Shown one piece after another: positions 25,110 to 34,089 of a stretch of 64,000 nt of DNA. The notes beneath the pieces were generated by a model. It was not told where the DNA came from and did not search any database. It saw nothing but the letters and a program-made list of their open reading frames with translations. Origin of the DNA: Betaproteobacteria bacterium (GTDB lineage: Bacteria; Pseudomonadota; Gammaproteobacteria; Burkholderiales; Casimicrobiaceae); NCBI GenBank assembly GCA_016192065.1, contig JACPUX010000072.1, positions 1 through 64,000 on the forward strand, written 5' to 3'. Within the stretch, counting starts at the first letter, position 1; each line of letters begins with the position of its first letter. Both the position numbers and the translations under genes were made by a program.

Positions 25110-25358
25110 TCATTCGGAGGGCGTCGGTGAATCGCCGGGCTGCGGGCGGGCCATTTCGCTCCTGGCCCAGGCGAGCATGGCCTCCGCCCAGCGGGTGGCG
25201 GTGACCGGATCGGTATCGACGGTGGTGAACCGGCTGCGTTCACGGATGCGCACCCGCAACTGCCGCATGCCGCCGCCTTCGTAAGCAATTTCCTGCAATT
25301 CGATCTCCTGTCCGGTGAGCGGGAGCTTGAACTTGTCGAGCCTGGATTCGGGATTCAT
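25110..25358 (-). CDS. small conserved hypothetical protein
   Basis: An 82-residue protein starting at ATG 25358 (MNPESRLDKFKLPLTGQEIEL). A longer frame reaches back to 25460, but the added 34 residues are Ala/Pro-rich. The core LQEIAYEGGGMRQLRVRIRERSRFTTVDTDPVTATRWAEAMLAWARSE looks like a small alpha/beta domain without cysteines. It is the first gene of the leftward cluster opposite dsrA. The function is unknown; location suggests a Dsr-associated accessory protein. Confidence 0.65.
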   Translation of the reverse strand: MNPESRLDKFKLPLTGQEIELQEIAYEGGGMRQLRVRIRERSRFTTVDTDPVTATRWAEAMLAWARSEMARPQPGDSPTPSE

Positions 25359-25460
25359 GGGCCTTCCGCCTGCTTGCCAGGGGCCATTTTGCGCGGCATT
25401 TGCCGGCTTGTCAGCGCCGTCTTTCGGGATCGGTGCGGCGGCCTTCCGGGGCTTGCCCAA

Positions 25461-25652
25461 GTACCTGGGTATTCAGCGCGGAACGGCCCCTGGCGGTCTA
25501 TAGCCATGGCGGGCAAAGCGGCATACTCCGAATGGGTAGCATGTTTGCCCCCGTGAGAGTGATAGCGGCCAAAGTGGCTCGATCAGTACGATTCACAACA
25601 TTCGCCGCACCCGGCAGGTACCCGTTGCGACGGGCGGAATGGAGGATTTGCG
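25461..25652. promoter_or_regulatory. divergent regulatory region between the accessory operon and dsrA
   Basis: This 192-bp gap separates the leftward accessory genes from the rightward dsr operon. ATGGGTA at 25532-25538 is, on the other strand, TACCCAT, which fits the NarL-type heptamer TACYNMT. CTATAG at 25498-25503 recalls the TATAGA element upstream of tusA and sat, but the remaining spacing differs. GGAGG before the dsrA ATG is its ribosome binding site. Assignments of promoters here are tentative. Confidence 0.4.
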
Positions 25653-26954
25653 ATGGCCAAGGACATGCACAAAACACCCATGCTCGACGAGCTGGAAAGC
25701 GGGCCCTGGCCGAGCTTCGTCACCGGCTTGAAGCGCCTGGCCAAGGACAAGGACTACATGGTCGACCTTTTGGGCCAGCTCGAACACTCCTACGAAACCC
25801 GCAAGGGCTACTGGAAGGGCGGCACGGTCGGCGTCTATGGCTACGGCGGCGGGGTGATTCCGCGTTTCTCCGAAGTAGCGAGCCAGTTTCCGCTGTCCTC
25901 GGAGTTCCACACCCTGCGGGTGATGCCGCCCGCGGGCATGCATTACAGCACCGACATCCTCAGGAAGCTCTGCGACGTTTGGGAAAGAACCGGCTCGGGC
26001 CTCATTGCCCTGCACGGCCAGAGCGGCGACATCATGTTCCAGGGCGCCAGCACCGCGCAAGTGCAAGAGGCCTTTGACGCCATCAACGAGCTGGGTTTCG
26101 ACTTGGGCGGTGCCGGCCCGGCGGTGCGCACCTCGATGTCCTGCGTGGGGGCGGCGCGCTGCGAACAGTCGTGCTTCGATGAGGCGCGGGCGCATCGGCA
26201 AGTGATCAATACCTTCCTCGACGACATTCACCGGCCTTCACTGCCCTACAAGTTCAAGTTCAAGTTCTCCGGCTGCGCCAACGACTGCATGAACAGCATT
26301 CAGCGCTCGGACATGGCGGTGATCGGCACCTGGCGCGACAACATGCGTACCGACGAGGAACTCGCACGCCAGTGGTACGCCAGGCACGGCATGAACGAAC
26401 TGGTGAACGACGTCATCACCCGCTGCCCGACCAAAGCCATCCAATTGAAGAAGAAGAGCGAACTCGCCCAGGGTGAGCGCATCTCCAGCGTGGCTCTCAA
26501 TGACGAGCTGGCGTTGGAGATCAGTAATCGGGATTGCGTACGATGCATGCATTGCATCAATGTGATGACCGGAGCGCTGGCGCACGGCGAAGACACCGGC
26601 GTGACCATTCTGGTCGGCGGTAAGCGCACCCTGAAGATTGGCGACCTCATGGGCACGGTGGTGGTGCCCTTCATGCCGATGAAAACCGACCAGGATTACG
26701 AAGCGCTGGTCGAGCTGGGCCAGAAGGCGATCGACTTCTTCGCCGAGAACGCCCTGGAACACGAACGCACCGGCGAGATGATCGAGCGCATCGGCTTGGT
26801 CAATTTCCTGGAAGCGCTCGAACTCCCGGTCGATGCCAATATGGTCAATCATCCGCGCACCAACCCCTATGTGCGCACCGACGGCTGGGACGAGGAAGTT
26901 GCGCGGGTCAAGGCGCGCCAGGCGAACCAGGCCTCGGCGGAAGCCGGCGAATAG
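25653..26954 (+). CDS. dsrA: dissimilatory sulfite reductase alpha subunit (oxidative type)
   Basis: A 433-residue DsrA. With DsrB it forms the cytoplasmic siroheme enzyme that oxidises DsrC-bound sulfane sulfur to sulfite in sulfur oxidisers. The siroheme/[4Fe-4S] cysteines lie in SCVGAARCEQSC and FSGCANDC, and a ferredoxin-type cluster is formed by NRDCVRCMHCINVMTGAL. The start ATG is preceded by GGAGGATTTGCG. It heads dsrABEFHCMKLJOPN. The order and the presence of dsrEFH and dsrL indicate the oxidative (reverse) direction. Confidence 0.97.
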   Translation: MAKDMHKTPMLDELESGPWPSFVTGLKRLAKDKDYMVDLLGQLEHSYETRKGYWKGGTVGVYGYGGGVIPRFSEVASQFPLSSEFHTLRVMPPAGMHYSTDILRKLCDVWERTGSGLIALHGQSGDIMFQGASTAQVQEAFDAINELGFDLGGAGPAVRTSMSCVGAARCEQSCFDEARAHRQVINTFLDDIHRPSLPYKFKFKFSGCANDCMNSIQRSDMAVIGTWRDNMRTDEELARQWYARHGMNELVNDVITRCPTKAIQLKKKSELAQGERISSVALNDELALEISNRDCVRCMHCINVMTGALAHGEDTGVTILVGGKRTLKIGDLMGTVVVPFMPMKTDQDYEALVELGQKAIDFFAENALEHERTGEMIERIGLVNFLEALELPVDANMVNHPRTNPYVRTDGWDEEVARVKARQANQASAEAGE

Positions 26955-26982
26955 CGGCGGAACACAGCACGGAGCACGAAAC

Positions 26983-28053
26983 ATGGCAGAAATGCGCACC
27001 CCGATCGAAAGCGGCGTTCCCGACAACAAGCCCTATCTGCATCCGCTGATGCTCAAGAACTACGGCCGCTGGCGCTACCACGACCGGCCGCGGCCTGGTG
27101 TGCTGCACCACGTCGCCAAGAGCGGCGACGAAATCTGGACGGTGCGTGCCGGAACGCAGCGGCAGATGGACCTCTACACCATTCGCAAACTTTGCGACAT
27201 CGCCGACCAGTTCGCCGACGGCTTCATGCGCTTCACCATCCGCAGCAACGTGGAAATCATGGTGGGCAAGGAGGCCCAGGTCGCACCCCTGATCAAAGCC
27301 CTCGCCGACGCCGGTTTTCCGGTGGGCGGCACGGGCAATTCCGTTTCGTCCATCGCGCATACCCAAGGCTGGTTGCATTGCGATATCCCCGGCACCGATG
27401 CATCAGGCGCGGTCAAAGCGCTGATGGACGAACTGATCGAGGAGTTCACCCACGAGGAAATGCCCAACCGGGTCCGGCTGTCCACCTCCTGCTGCGAAAT
27501 CAATTGCGGCGGCCAGGCCGATCTGGCGGTGGTGATCCAGCACACCAAGCCGCCCAAGATCAACCACGACCTCGTGGCCAACATCTGCGAGCGCCCGGCG
27601 GTGATCGCCCGCTGCCCGGTGGCGGCGATTCGTCCGGCGCTGGTCAACGGCAAGCCCTCGCTGGAAGTGGACGAAAAGAAGTGCGTCTGCTGTGGCGCCT
27701 GTTATCCGCCTTGTCCGCCGATGCAGATCAACGACCCCGAGTATTCCAAGTTTGCCATCTGGGTCGGCGGCAAGAACGGCAATGCCCGCGGCAAACCTAC
27801 CTTCATGAAGATGGTGGCCGCCGGCTTGCCCAACCATCCGCCGCGCTGGCCGGAAGTGTCGGCGGTGGTGAAGCGGATTCTCTACGCCTACAAGGACGAC
27901 GCGCGCCCTTGGGAACGCATGGCCGATTGGATCGAGCGCATCGGCTGGCCGCGCTTCTTCGAGAAGACCGAGCTGCCGTTCACCAAGTACCTCATCGACG
28001 ATTGGCGCGGCTCACGCGTTAGTCTTAATGCCTCAACCCACATCCGATTCTAA
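26983..28053 (+). CDS. dsrB: dissimilatory sulfite reductase beta subunit
   Basis: A 356-residue DsrB. The start ATG 26983 gives MAEMRTPIESGVPDNKPYLHP; a longer upstream frame overlaps dsrA and is not credible. Cluster-binding residues are seen in LSTSCCEINCGGQADLA and in the ferredoxin motif KKCVCCGACYPPCPP. RIRSNVEIM-like and GNSVSSIAHTQGW segments match the siroheme pocket region of DsrB. It follows dsrA after a 28-base gap. Confidence 0.97.
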   Translation: MAEMRTPIESGVPDNKPYLHPLMLKNYGRWRYHDRPRPGVLHHVAKSGDEIWTVRAGTQRQMDLYTIRKLCDIADQFADGFMRFTIRSNVEIMVGKEAQVAPLIKALADAGFPVGGTGNSVSSIAHTQGWLHCDIPGTDASGAVKALMDELIEEFTHEEMPNRVRLSTSCCEINCGGQADLAVVIQHTKPPKINHDLVANICERPAVIARCPVAAIRPALVNGKPSLEVDEKKCVCCGACYPPCPPMQINDPEYSKFAIWVGGKNGNARGKPTFMKMVAAGLPNHPPRWPEVSAVVKRILYAYKDDARPWERMADWIERIGWPRFFEKTELPFTKYLIDDWRGSRVSLNASTHIRF

Positions 28054-28068
28054 ACGAGGACGCCAAGC

Positions 28069-28428
28069 GTGAAGTTCGGCTTGATGATCAACGAAGGGCC
28101 CTACACCCACCAGGCCTCGGACAGCGCCTACCAGTTCGCGCTGGCGGCTCTGGCCAAGGGGCACGAGATCGAACGCGTGTTTTTCTATCACGACGGGGTG
28201 AACAACGCCACCAAGCTCACCGAGCCCCCGCAGGACGACCGCCACATCGTCAACCGCTGGAGCAAGCTCGGCGCCGACCACGGCATCGACTTGGTGGTGT
28301 GCGTGGCGGCGGCGCTACGACGGGGCATCCGCGAAGAGAATCTGGCCAAGGGCTTTCGCATCTCGGGTCTGGGGCAGCTGGTGGAATCGGGCATGCAAGC
28401 CGACCGCCTGCTGGTGTTCGGGGATTGA
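28069..28428 (+). CDS. dsrE: sulfur relay protein DsrE (TusD-like)
   Basis: A 119-residue subunit of the DsrEFH heterohexamer, which accepts sulfur from TusA and passes it to DsrC. The reactive cysteine is in the LVVCVAAALRRG segment. GTG is the start codon, 15 bases after dsrB, with GAGGAC upstream. The presence of dsrEFH is diagnostic of sulfur-oxidising rather than sulfate-reducing dsr loci. Confidence 0.95.
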   Translation: MKFGLMINEGPYTHQASDSAYQFALAALAKGHEIERVFFYHDGVNNATKLTEPPQDDRHIVNRWSKLGADHGIDLVVCVAAALRRGIREENLAKGFRISGLGQLVESGMQADRLLVFGD

Positions 28429-28439
28429 TCGAGGCGTCC

Positions 28440-28829
28440 ATGACTGATTTCGAAGACTACGGCGACATCCCGGCCAAGCGCTTCATGTTCGTCAACCGCA
28501 AGGCGCCGTACGGCACCGTGTACGCCCTGGAAGGTCTGGAAGTCGTGCTGATCAGTGCCGCCTTCGACCAGGACGTGTGTATTGCCTTCATGGATGATGG
28601 CGTCTTCCAGCTCGTGAAAGGGCAGGAGACCCAGACCGTCGGCATGAAGAATTTCTCGCCCACGTTTCGCGCGCTCGAAGGCTACGACATCGAGAAGCTC
28701 TACGTCGAGCGCGAATCGCTGGCCCTGCGCGGCCTCAGCGAGGCCGACCTGCTGGTGCCGGTGCAAGTGATGGACAGCGCTGAACTCGGGGCGCTCATGG
28801 CCGAGCAGGACGTAGTCATCAGTTTCTAG
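28440..28829 (+). CDS. dsrF: sulfur relay protein DsrF (TusC-like)
   Basis: A 129-residue subunit of DsrEFH. The start ATG 28440 gives MTDFEDYGDIPAKRFMFVNRKAPYGTVYALEGLEV, the normal DsrF beginning. It lies 11 bases after dsrE and 11 bases before dsrH. Confidence 0.94.
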   Translation: MTDFEDYGDIPAKRFMFVNRKAPYGTVYALEGLEVVLISAAFDQDVCIAFMDDGVFQLVKGQETQTVGMKNFSPTFRALEGYDIEKLYVERESLALRGLSEADLLVPVQVMDSAELGALMAEQDVVISF

Positions 28830-28840
28830 CGTGGAAGATC

Positions 28841-29140
28841 ATGCTGCATATCGTCAACAAGTCGCCGTATGAAAGAAACACCCTGGAGAGCTGCCTGCGG
28901 CTCGCTCGGAAAGGCAGCAAAGTGCTGCTGATCGAAGATGCGGTCACCGCCGCGGTCCGCGGCGGTGACTTTGCGGCGAAGCTCGGCGCGGCGATGGAAC
29001 TGATGGAGATCTACGCCCTGGTCCCCGACTTGGCAGCGCGCGGTCTGAAAGATCGGGTGCTGCCGGGCGTGCGTCTCGTCGATTATGGCGGCTTCGTCGA
29101 TCTCGCGGCCGAGAACAAACCCGTGCAGTCCTGGCTGTAA
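28841..29140 (+). CDS. dsrH: sulfur relay protein DsrH (TusB-like)
   Basis: A 99-residue subunit of DsrEFH. MLHIVNKSPYERNTLESCLRLARKGSKVLLIEDAV is typical of DsrH, with its conserved cysteine in ESCL. The chain ends in VQSWL. It is followed 19 bases later by dsrC, its sulfur acceptor. Confidence 0.94.
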   Translation: MLHIVNKSPYERNTLESCLRLARKGSKVLLIEDAVTAAVRGGDFAAKLGAAMELMEIYALVPDLAARGLKDRVLPGVRLVDYGGFVDLAAENKPVQSWL

Positions 29141-29159
29141 ACCCGTCGCAGGAGCAATC

Positions 29160-29492
29160 ATGAGCATCGAAGTGAATGGCAAGACCTTTGAGACCGACGA
29201 GGAAGGTTATCTCACCAATCTCGCCGATTGGAGCGAAGACGTGGCCGATATCATCGCCAAGCAGGAGAACGTGGAGATGACGCCCAGTCACTGGGAGGTG
29301 GTCAATTTTTTGCGCAAGTACTATGACGAATACCAGATCGCCCCGGCGGTGCGTGTGCTGACCAAGGCGATCGGCAAATCACTGGGGCCGGAAAAGGGCA
29401 ACAGCAAGTATCTCTATGAGCTTTTCCCCTACGGTCCGGCCAAGCAGGCCTGCAAGATCGCCGGTCTACCCAAACCCACCGGCTGCGTCTAG
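29160..29492 (+). CDS. dsrC: sulfur-carrier protein DsrC
   Basis: A 110-residue DsrC, the protein substrate of DsrAB that can form a trisulfide. The two conserved C-terminal cysteines are present in CKIAGLPKPTGCV, with one penultimate and one ten residues before it. The start ATG 29160 follows AGGAG. It stands between dsrH and dsrM. A second DsrC relative without cysteines lies at 38338. Confidence 0.96.
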   Translation: MSIEVNGKTFETDEEGYLTNLADWSEDVADIIAKQENVEMTPSHWEVVNFLRKYYDEYQIAPAVRVLTKAIGKSLGPEKGNSKYLYELFPYGPAKQACKIAGLPKPTGCV

Positions 29493-29503
29493 CCGTGAAA
29501 TTT

Positions 29504-29577
29504 GCAGGAGCGGCCCCGGCCGCGAACGCGCCATGGACACGCCGGCAACGCTCTTCGCGGGCAAGCCCGCTCCTACC
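29504..29577. repeat. REP-like pair between dsrC and dsrM
   Basis: GCAGGAGCGGCCCCGG at 29504 faces TTCGCGGGCAAGCCCGCTCC at 29554-29573. The second copy is a near-perfect match to the well-known GTAGGAGCGGGCTTGCCCGCGAA palindrome type. Opposed copies separated by about 25 bases resemble a BIME. The pair could stabilise or attenuate the dsrC transcript relative to dsrM. Confidence 0.7.
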
Positions 29578-29598
29578 TTGAACGGTGTCGGCTGAACC

Positions 29599-30300
29599 AT
29601 GGACTTGGCACCGGCCATTCTGGCCTATCTCGTGACGGCGGTGTTAGTGCTGGGTCTCGCCTGGCGCATCGCCAAGTTTATGCGCGCTCCGGTGGGCCTG
29701 CCGATCGCCGTGACCCCGGCGCCGCGGACCAGCGCCGGAGTCGCGTGGCGCCTCACCAAGGAAGTGCTGGTATTCGCCAGCCTGTTCCAGAGCAACAAGT
29801 GGACCTGGTTTTTCGGCTGGATTTTCCACGCGGCGCTGGCGCTGGTGCTGCTGCGCCATTTGCGTTACTTTCTGGAGCCCGTACCGACGTGGGTACTCTG
29901 GTTGCAGCCCTGGGGCCGATATGCCGGCTTCGCCATGGTCTTCGGGCTCCTGGGGCTGTGGGCCCGCCGGCTCCTGGTAGCGCGGGTGCGCTTCATCTCG
30001 ACGCCTTCGGATCACCTCATGCTGCTGTTGCTCGGGCTCATCGGGTTTTCCGGACTGATGATGAGTTTTGTGATCCACACCGATCTGATCGCCCTGAAGC
30101 GCTTCACCCTGGGGCTGTTCACTTTCGAATGGTCCGCCCTGCCGGGCGGTCCGCTGCTGGTGCATCTCCTGGCGGTGGGTGTGCTGCTGATGATTGTTCC
30201 GGTGAGTAAGCTGCTGCATGTGCCCGGGGTGTTTCTGAGCCCCAGCCGCGCGCGCGCGGACACCGGACGTAGGCCGGTCGCTCGGCGCGAGGGAGCCTAG
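29599..30300 (+). CDS. dsrM: DsrM, cytochrome b subunit of the DsrMKJOP complex
   Basis: A 233-residue membrane protein of the NarI-like gamma subunit family, expected to bind two b-type haems and exchange electrons with quinones. Hydrophobic segments include residues 7-24, about 75-90, GFAMVFGLLGLW, HLMLLLLGLIGFSGLMMSFVI and LLVHLLAVGVLLMIVPVSKLLH. Histidines in FHAAL, RHLRYF, VHLL and LLHV are haem ligand candidates. It follows dsrC after a 106-bp gap with REP-like elements. Confidence 0.92.
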   Translation: MDLAPAILAYLVTAVLVLGLAWRIAKFMRAPVGLPIAVTPAPRTSAGVAWRLTKEVLVFASLFQSNKWTWFFGWIFHAALALVLLRHLRYFLEPVPTWVLWLQPWGRYAGFAMVFGLLGLWARRLLVARVRFISTPSDHLMLLLLGLIGFSGLMMSFVIHTDLIALKRFTLGLFTFEWSALPGGPLLVHLLAVGVLLMIVPVSKLLHVPGVFLSPSRARADTGRRPVARREGA

Positions 30301-30310
30301 GGTGAAGCGG

Positions 30311-30462
30311 CCCCCACGCTCGCTTCGCTCGCTGCCCCCTAGGGGGGCGTGTCAGTGCCTTCGAGCGGTCGGGCGGCACTGCTTGAAGGTTCCCCCACGC
30401 TCGCTTCGCTCGCTGCCCCCTGTGGGGGCGTGTCAGTGCCTTCGAGCGGTCGGGCGGCACTG
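30311..30462. repeat. direct 71-bp duplication before dsrK
   Basis: A 71-base unit at 30311-30381 is repeated at 30392-30462 with two substitutions (CTAGGGG versus CTGTGGG). It begins CCCCCACGCTCGCTTCGC and ends GGGCGGCACTG. The second copy stops two bases before the dsrK ATG, so the ribosome binding site of dsrK must lie inside repeat sequence and no good Shine-Dalgarno is visible. Confidence 0.85.
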
Positions 30463-30464
30463 AC

Positions 30465-31964
30465 ATGGCCACGCCCAGCTTCGCTGTTCCCGCGCTGGCT
30501 GAGGAGAGCCTGCCGCCGCCGCTGCAGCCGGGCGCGATGGCGCACAGCAAGCCCTATGTGGCCAACAAGGCGATCCAGGAGGCGCTCGATTACCCCGGCG
30601 AACTGGTGTCCGACTGGCATGACCGGGCGCTGACCAAGCTGGCGGAAATCCTGAAGCGCAACCGCGCGCTCCAGGTCTACCTCGACGCCTGCGTGCATTG
30701 CGGTGCGTGCACCGACAAATGCCACTACTTCCTGGGCACCGGCGATCCGCGCAATATGCCGGTGGCACGGCAGGAACTCTTGCGCTCGGTGTATCGGCGC
30801 CATTTCACACTGCCGGGCAAGCTCTTTGGCTCGCTGGTGGGGGCGCAGGAACTCACCAAGGAGCGCCTGGAGGAGTGGTACAGCTACTTCTACCAATGCT
30901 CGGAATGCCGGCGCTGCTCGGTGTTCTGCCCCTATGGCATCGATACCGCCGAGTTCACCATGGCGGCGCGCGAGGTGCTCAACACCGTGGGCATGGGGCA
31001 GAAGTACGCCAATGAGATCATCGGCAAGGTCCACCGCATCGGCAACAACCTCGGTCTGCCGGGACCAGCCTTGATCGACACCCTCGAGGGCCTGGAGGAA
31101 GACGTCAAAGAGGAAACCGGCGCCGAGGTGCGTTTTCCGATCGACCAGCAAGGCGCCGAAGTGCTGCTGGTCACGCCATCCGCGGATTTCTTCGCCGAAC
31201 CGCATGTGGAAAGCTTGATCGGCTATGCCAAGGTCTTTCACGCTGCGGGGATTTCCTGGACGCTGTCGAGCCATGCCTCCGAGGCTGGCAATTTCGGGCT
31301 TTTCACCGGCAATGAAGCGCAGATGCAAAAGATCTCGCAACGCGTGCGCGAGGCGGTGCTGGAGCTGGGCGTCAAGCGCATTGTGGTCGGCGAGTGCGGT
31401 CACGCCTGGCGGGTCGCGTACAACTACTGGCAGAAGTTGATCGGGCCCTTCGACTTCCTCGATCCACGCTATCCGGTGCCGCAGCACATTTGCGAATTCA
31501 CCCATGAGCTGATCGAACGCCAGGCGCTGGTTTTCGACAAGGAAGCCAATGACCACCGCATCATCACCTTCCATGACTCCTGCAATGTTGCCCGCGCCTC
31601 GTCCATGGGCAAGGTGCCGGGCGGCCAGTTCGAATTGCCGCGCGCGATCATCCGCGCCGTGGCCAATCATTTTCATGAAATGGCGCCCGACACCATCCGT
31701 GAGAAGACCTTTTGCTGCGGCGGCGGCGGCGGTCTGCTGACCGACGAATTGCTGGAGTTGCGGGTGAAAGGCGCCTCCCCGCGTATGAATGCCTTGAAAC
31801 AGGTGGTCGATCACCATCAAGTCAATTTCATGGCGACCATTTGCGCTATTTGCAAGGCGCAGTTTTCCAAAGTGCTGCCGATGTACGGTTTCGAGATGGG
31901 CATGGTAGGGGGCGTACATCAATTGGTTAGCACCGCCATACGGCTGGGTAGAAATTGTGAATAG
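30465..31964 (+). CDS. dsrK: DsrK, HdrD-like iron-sulfur subunit of DsrMKJOP
   Basis: A 499-residue cytoplasmic Fe-S protein related to the catalytic subunit of heterodisulfide reductase. Two ferredoxin motifs are seen, VHCGACTDKC and CSECRRCSVFC, plus CCG-type cysteines in ECGHAW, DSCN, FCCGGGGG and CAICK that hold the special [4Fe-4S] cluster. It is the likely site where the DsrC trisulfide or disulfide is processed. A duplicated repeat precedes the start, so the exact start is somewhat uncertain; MAHSKPYV at residue 25 is an alternative. Confidence 0.95.
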   Translation: MATPSFAVPALAEESLPPPLQPGAMAHSKPYVANKAIQEALDYPGELVSDWHDRALTKLAEILKRNRALQVYLDACVHCGACTDKCHYFLGTGDPRNMPVARQELLRSVYRRHFTLPGKLFGSLVGAQELTKERLEEWYSYFYQCSECRRCSVFCPYGIDTAEFTMAAREVLNTVGMGQKYANEIIGKVHRIGNNLGLPGPALIDTLEGLEEDVKEETGAEVRFPIDQQGAEVLLVTPSADFFAEPHVESLIGYAKVFHAAGISWTLSSHASEAGNFGLFTGNEAQMQKISQRVREAVLELGVKRIVVGECGHAWRVAYNYWQKLIGPFDFLDPRYPVPQHICEFTHELIERQALVFDKEANDHRIITFHDSCNVARASSMGKVPGGQFELPRAIIRAVANHFHEMAPDTIREKTFCCGGGGGLLTDELLELRVKGASPRMNALKQVVDHHQVNFMATICAICKAQFSKVLPMYGFEMGMVGGVHQLVSTAIRLGRNCE

Positions 31965-32029
31965 ATCTACTCCGCGACCATTTCTTAACCACCTCTGAGT
32001 CTCTGCGCGACGGCAAGAAGGAGTTCTTT

Positions 32030-33991
32030 ATGTCCGAACATCTCCCCCCATCCGGTACGCCCAAGGCCTTGTCTTTCCGGCGCTATCGCGACGGCGATCA
32101 CGCGCCCTTGCCCTGGCAGCAGGAAATCTTCGATGCGGGGCACAGCCACAAGTGCCCCACCTATGTGCTGAGTTCGCCGCCGTGTCAGGCCAATTGCCCG
32201 TCCGGGGAAGACATCCGCGGCTATCTCGACATCGTGCGCGGCATCGAAAAGCCGCCCGCGGGTATGAATTGGCAGGAGTACGCCTTCCAGCGCCTCACTG
32301 AGGCCAACCCCTTTCCCGCGGTGATGGGCCGGGTATGCCCGGCGCCCTGCGAAAAGGGCTGCAACCGCAATGAAGTCGATGACCGCGTAGGCATCAACGC
32401 AGTGGAGCATTTTCTGGGTGAATACGCCATCGCCCAGGGCCTGCAATTCAGCCGCGCGGCTCAGCCCAGCGGCAAGAAAGTGGCGGTGATCGGTGGCGGT
32501 CCAGCCGGTTTGTCTTGCGCCTATCACCTGGCGCGACGCGGTCATGCCGTGACCATTTTCGACCAGCACCAAGCCTTGGGCGGGATGATGCGTTATGGCA
32601 TTCCCGGATTCCGCACCCCGCGCGAGGTGCTCGACGCGGAGATCCAGCGCATCCTCGATCTGGGCGTGGAAGTACGCCTCAATTGCCGGGTCGGCAGCGA
32701 GGTGAGCATGGAGAGCATCCGCGCCGAGTTTGACGCCGTGTTCTTCGGCCTGGGCGCGCAATCGGGCCGACCCTTGCCGGTACCCGGAGCGGACGCGCCC
32801 AATTGCGTCAACGCCATCGCGTTCCTGCGCGCCTTCAATGATGGGCGCATGCGGTATGTGGGCAAACGCGTGGTGGTGGTTGGCGGCGGCGATACCTCGA
32901 TCGATGTCGCCACCGTGGCACGGCGTCTGGGGCACATCAGCAACGGCGCCGCCCCGAGCAGGCCGGAGCAGGCGATTCTGGGCCGCGCGGCGCAGGATGT
33001 CGCGGAAGTTTCGGCGCGGCAGGGGGCGGAAGTGACCCTCACCTCGGTGTTCACCCTCGACAAGATGCAGGCGAGCCGGCAGGAAATCGAACACGCGCAG
33101 GCCGAAGGCATTCGCTTTCGCGACGGGTATGCGCCCATCGAGGTGCTGCGCGACGCCTCCGGGCGCGCCACCGGCTTGCGCATCGCCAAGTGCGAAGCCA
33201 AATTCGTCGGCGCACGGCTGGAAATCACGACCGTGCCGGGCAGTGAAGAGGACATTCCCGCCGACCTGATTGTCTCGGCGATCGGCCAGGCGGTCGATTT
33301 CACCGGGCTCGAAGCCTACGACAACGGCAAGGGCGGCCTCGCCGCCGACCGAGCCTTTCAGCTTGTCGGCCAGCCCGGCGTATTCGCCGGGGGTGACGTG
33401 CTGCGGCCGCACCTTCTGACCAGCGCCATCGGCCAGGGACGCATTGCCGCGGAAGGCATCGACAGCTTTCTCGCCGGCCAGGAATTGCCCAAGCGCCCCC
33501 GGGTCGATGTGGACTTCTTTGAGGTGCCCACAAAGCTTCGGGAGCGGGGCCTGTCGCTCACCGCGGCCACCGAAGCGATGCGCGGCACCGACGTGAGCAG
33601 TGCCGCCATTCACAATTTCGAGAATCGTTCCGATCGCTACGTCATTCGGCACAGCGAGATGTTTCTGGGGCATTTCCCGTTCACCCGCCGGGCAGAGCGC
33701 GGCATCACCACACTGTCCGCCGACGCGGTCCTGGGCAATTTCGCCGAGCGCATCGAGGCACTGGACGAAGCCAGCACGGTCACCGAGGCGAAGCGCTGCA
33801 TGAGTTGCGGTTTGTGTTTCGAATGCGACAACTGCGTGATCTATTGTCCGCAAAAAGCGGTGTTTAAGGTGCCCAAAGCGAAATCCACCACCGGACGCTA
33901 TGTTGATACCGACTACACCCGTTGCATCGGCTGCCACATCTGCCGCGACGTGTGCCCAACTGGGTACATCCAGATGGGGCTGGGCGAGTAG
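32030..33991 (+). CDS. dsrL: DsrL, NAD(P)H:acceptor oxidoreductase
   Basis: A 653-residue flavoprotein related to the glutamate synthase small subunit. It takes electrons from DsrAB during sulfur oxidation and passes them to NAD(P). N-terminal cysteines (CPTYVLSSPPCQANCPSGEDI, then CPAPCEKGCNRNEV) bind Fe-S clusters. FAD- and NAD-binding GxGxxG motifs are VIGGGPAGLSCAY and VVVGGGDTSIDVA. The C-terminal ferredoxin part has CMSCGLCFECDNCVIYCP and CIGCHICRDVCPTGYIQMG. AAGGAG precedes the start. It follows dsrK after 65 bases. Confidence 0.96.
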   Translation: MSEHLPPSGTPKALSFRRYRDGDHAPLPWQQEIFDAGHSHKCPTYVLSSPPCQANCPSGEDIRGYLDIVRGIEKPPAGMNWQEYAFQRLTEANPFPAVMGRVCPAPCEKGCNRNEVDDRVGINAVEHFLGEYAIAQGLQFSRAAQPSGKKVAVIGGGPAGLSCAYHLARRGHAVTIFDQHQALGGMMRYGIPGFRTPREVLDAEIQRILDLGVEVRLNCRVGSEVSMESIRAEFDAVFFGLGAQSGRPLPVPGADAPNCVNAIAFLRAFNDGRMRYVGKRVVVVGGGDTSIDVATVARRLGHISNGAAPSRPEQAILGRAAQDVAEVSARQGAEVTLTSVFTLDKMQASRQEIEHAQAEGIRFRDGYAPIEVLRDASGRATGLRIAKCEAKFVGARLEITTVPGSEEDIPADLIVSAIGQAVDFTGLEAYDNGKGGLAADRAFQLVGQPGVFAGGDVLRPHLLTSAIGQGRIAAEGIDSFLAGQELPKRPRVDVDFFEVPTKLRERGLSLTAATEAMRGTDVSSAAIHNFENRSDRYVIRHSEMFLGHFPFTRRAERGITTLSADAVLGNFAERIEALDEASTVTEAKRCMSCGLCFECDNCVIYCPQKAVFKVPKAKSTTGRYVDTDYTRCIGCHICRDVCPTGYIQMGLGE

Positions 33992-34089
33992 GGACGCACC
34001 GGAATGCGCATCACACGCCCACCGATCACAGGATGGATGAAGCAGCCGCAGTGCGACTGCGAATCCACTGTGAGCTTGTCCGCGTCGAT

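Noticed and set aside
30119-30550. Minus-strand frame across the dsrM-dsrK gap
   Set aside because: Its repetitive protein sequence comes from the 71-bp duplication.
31985-33937. Long minus-strand frame of 650 codons
   Set aside because: It lies opposite dsrL, has no recognisable motifs and is a by-product of high GC content.
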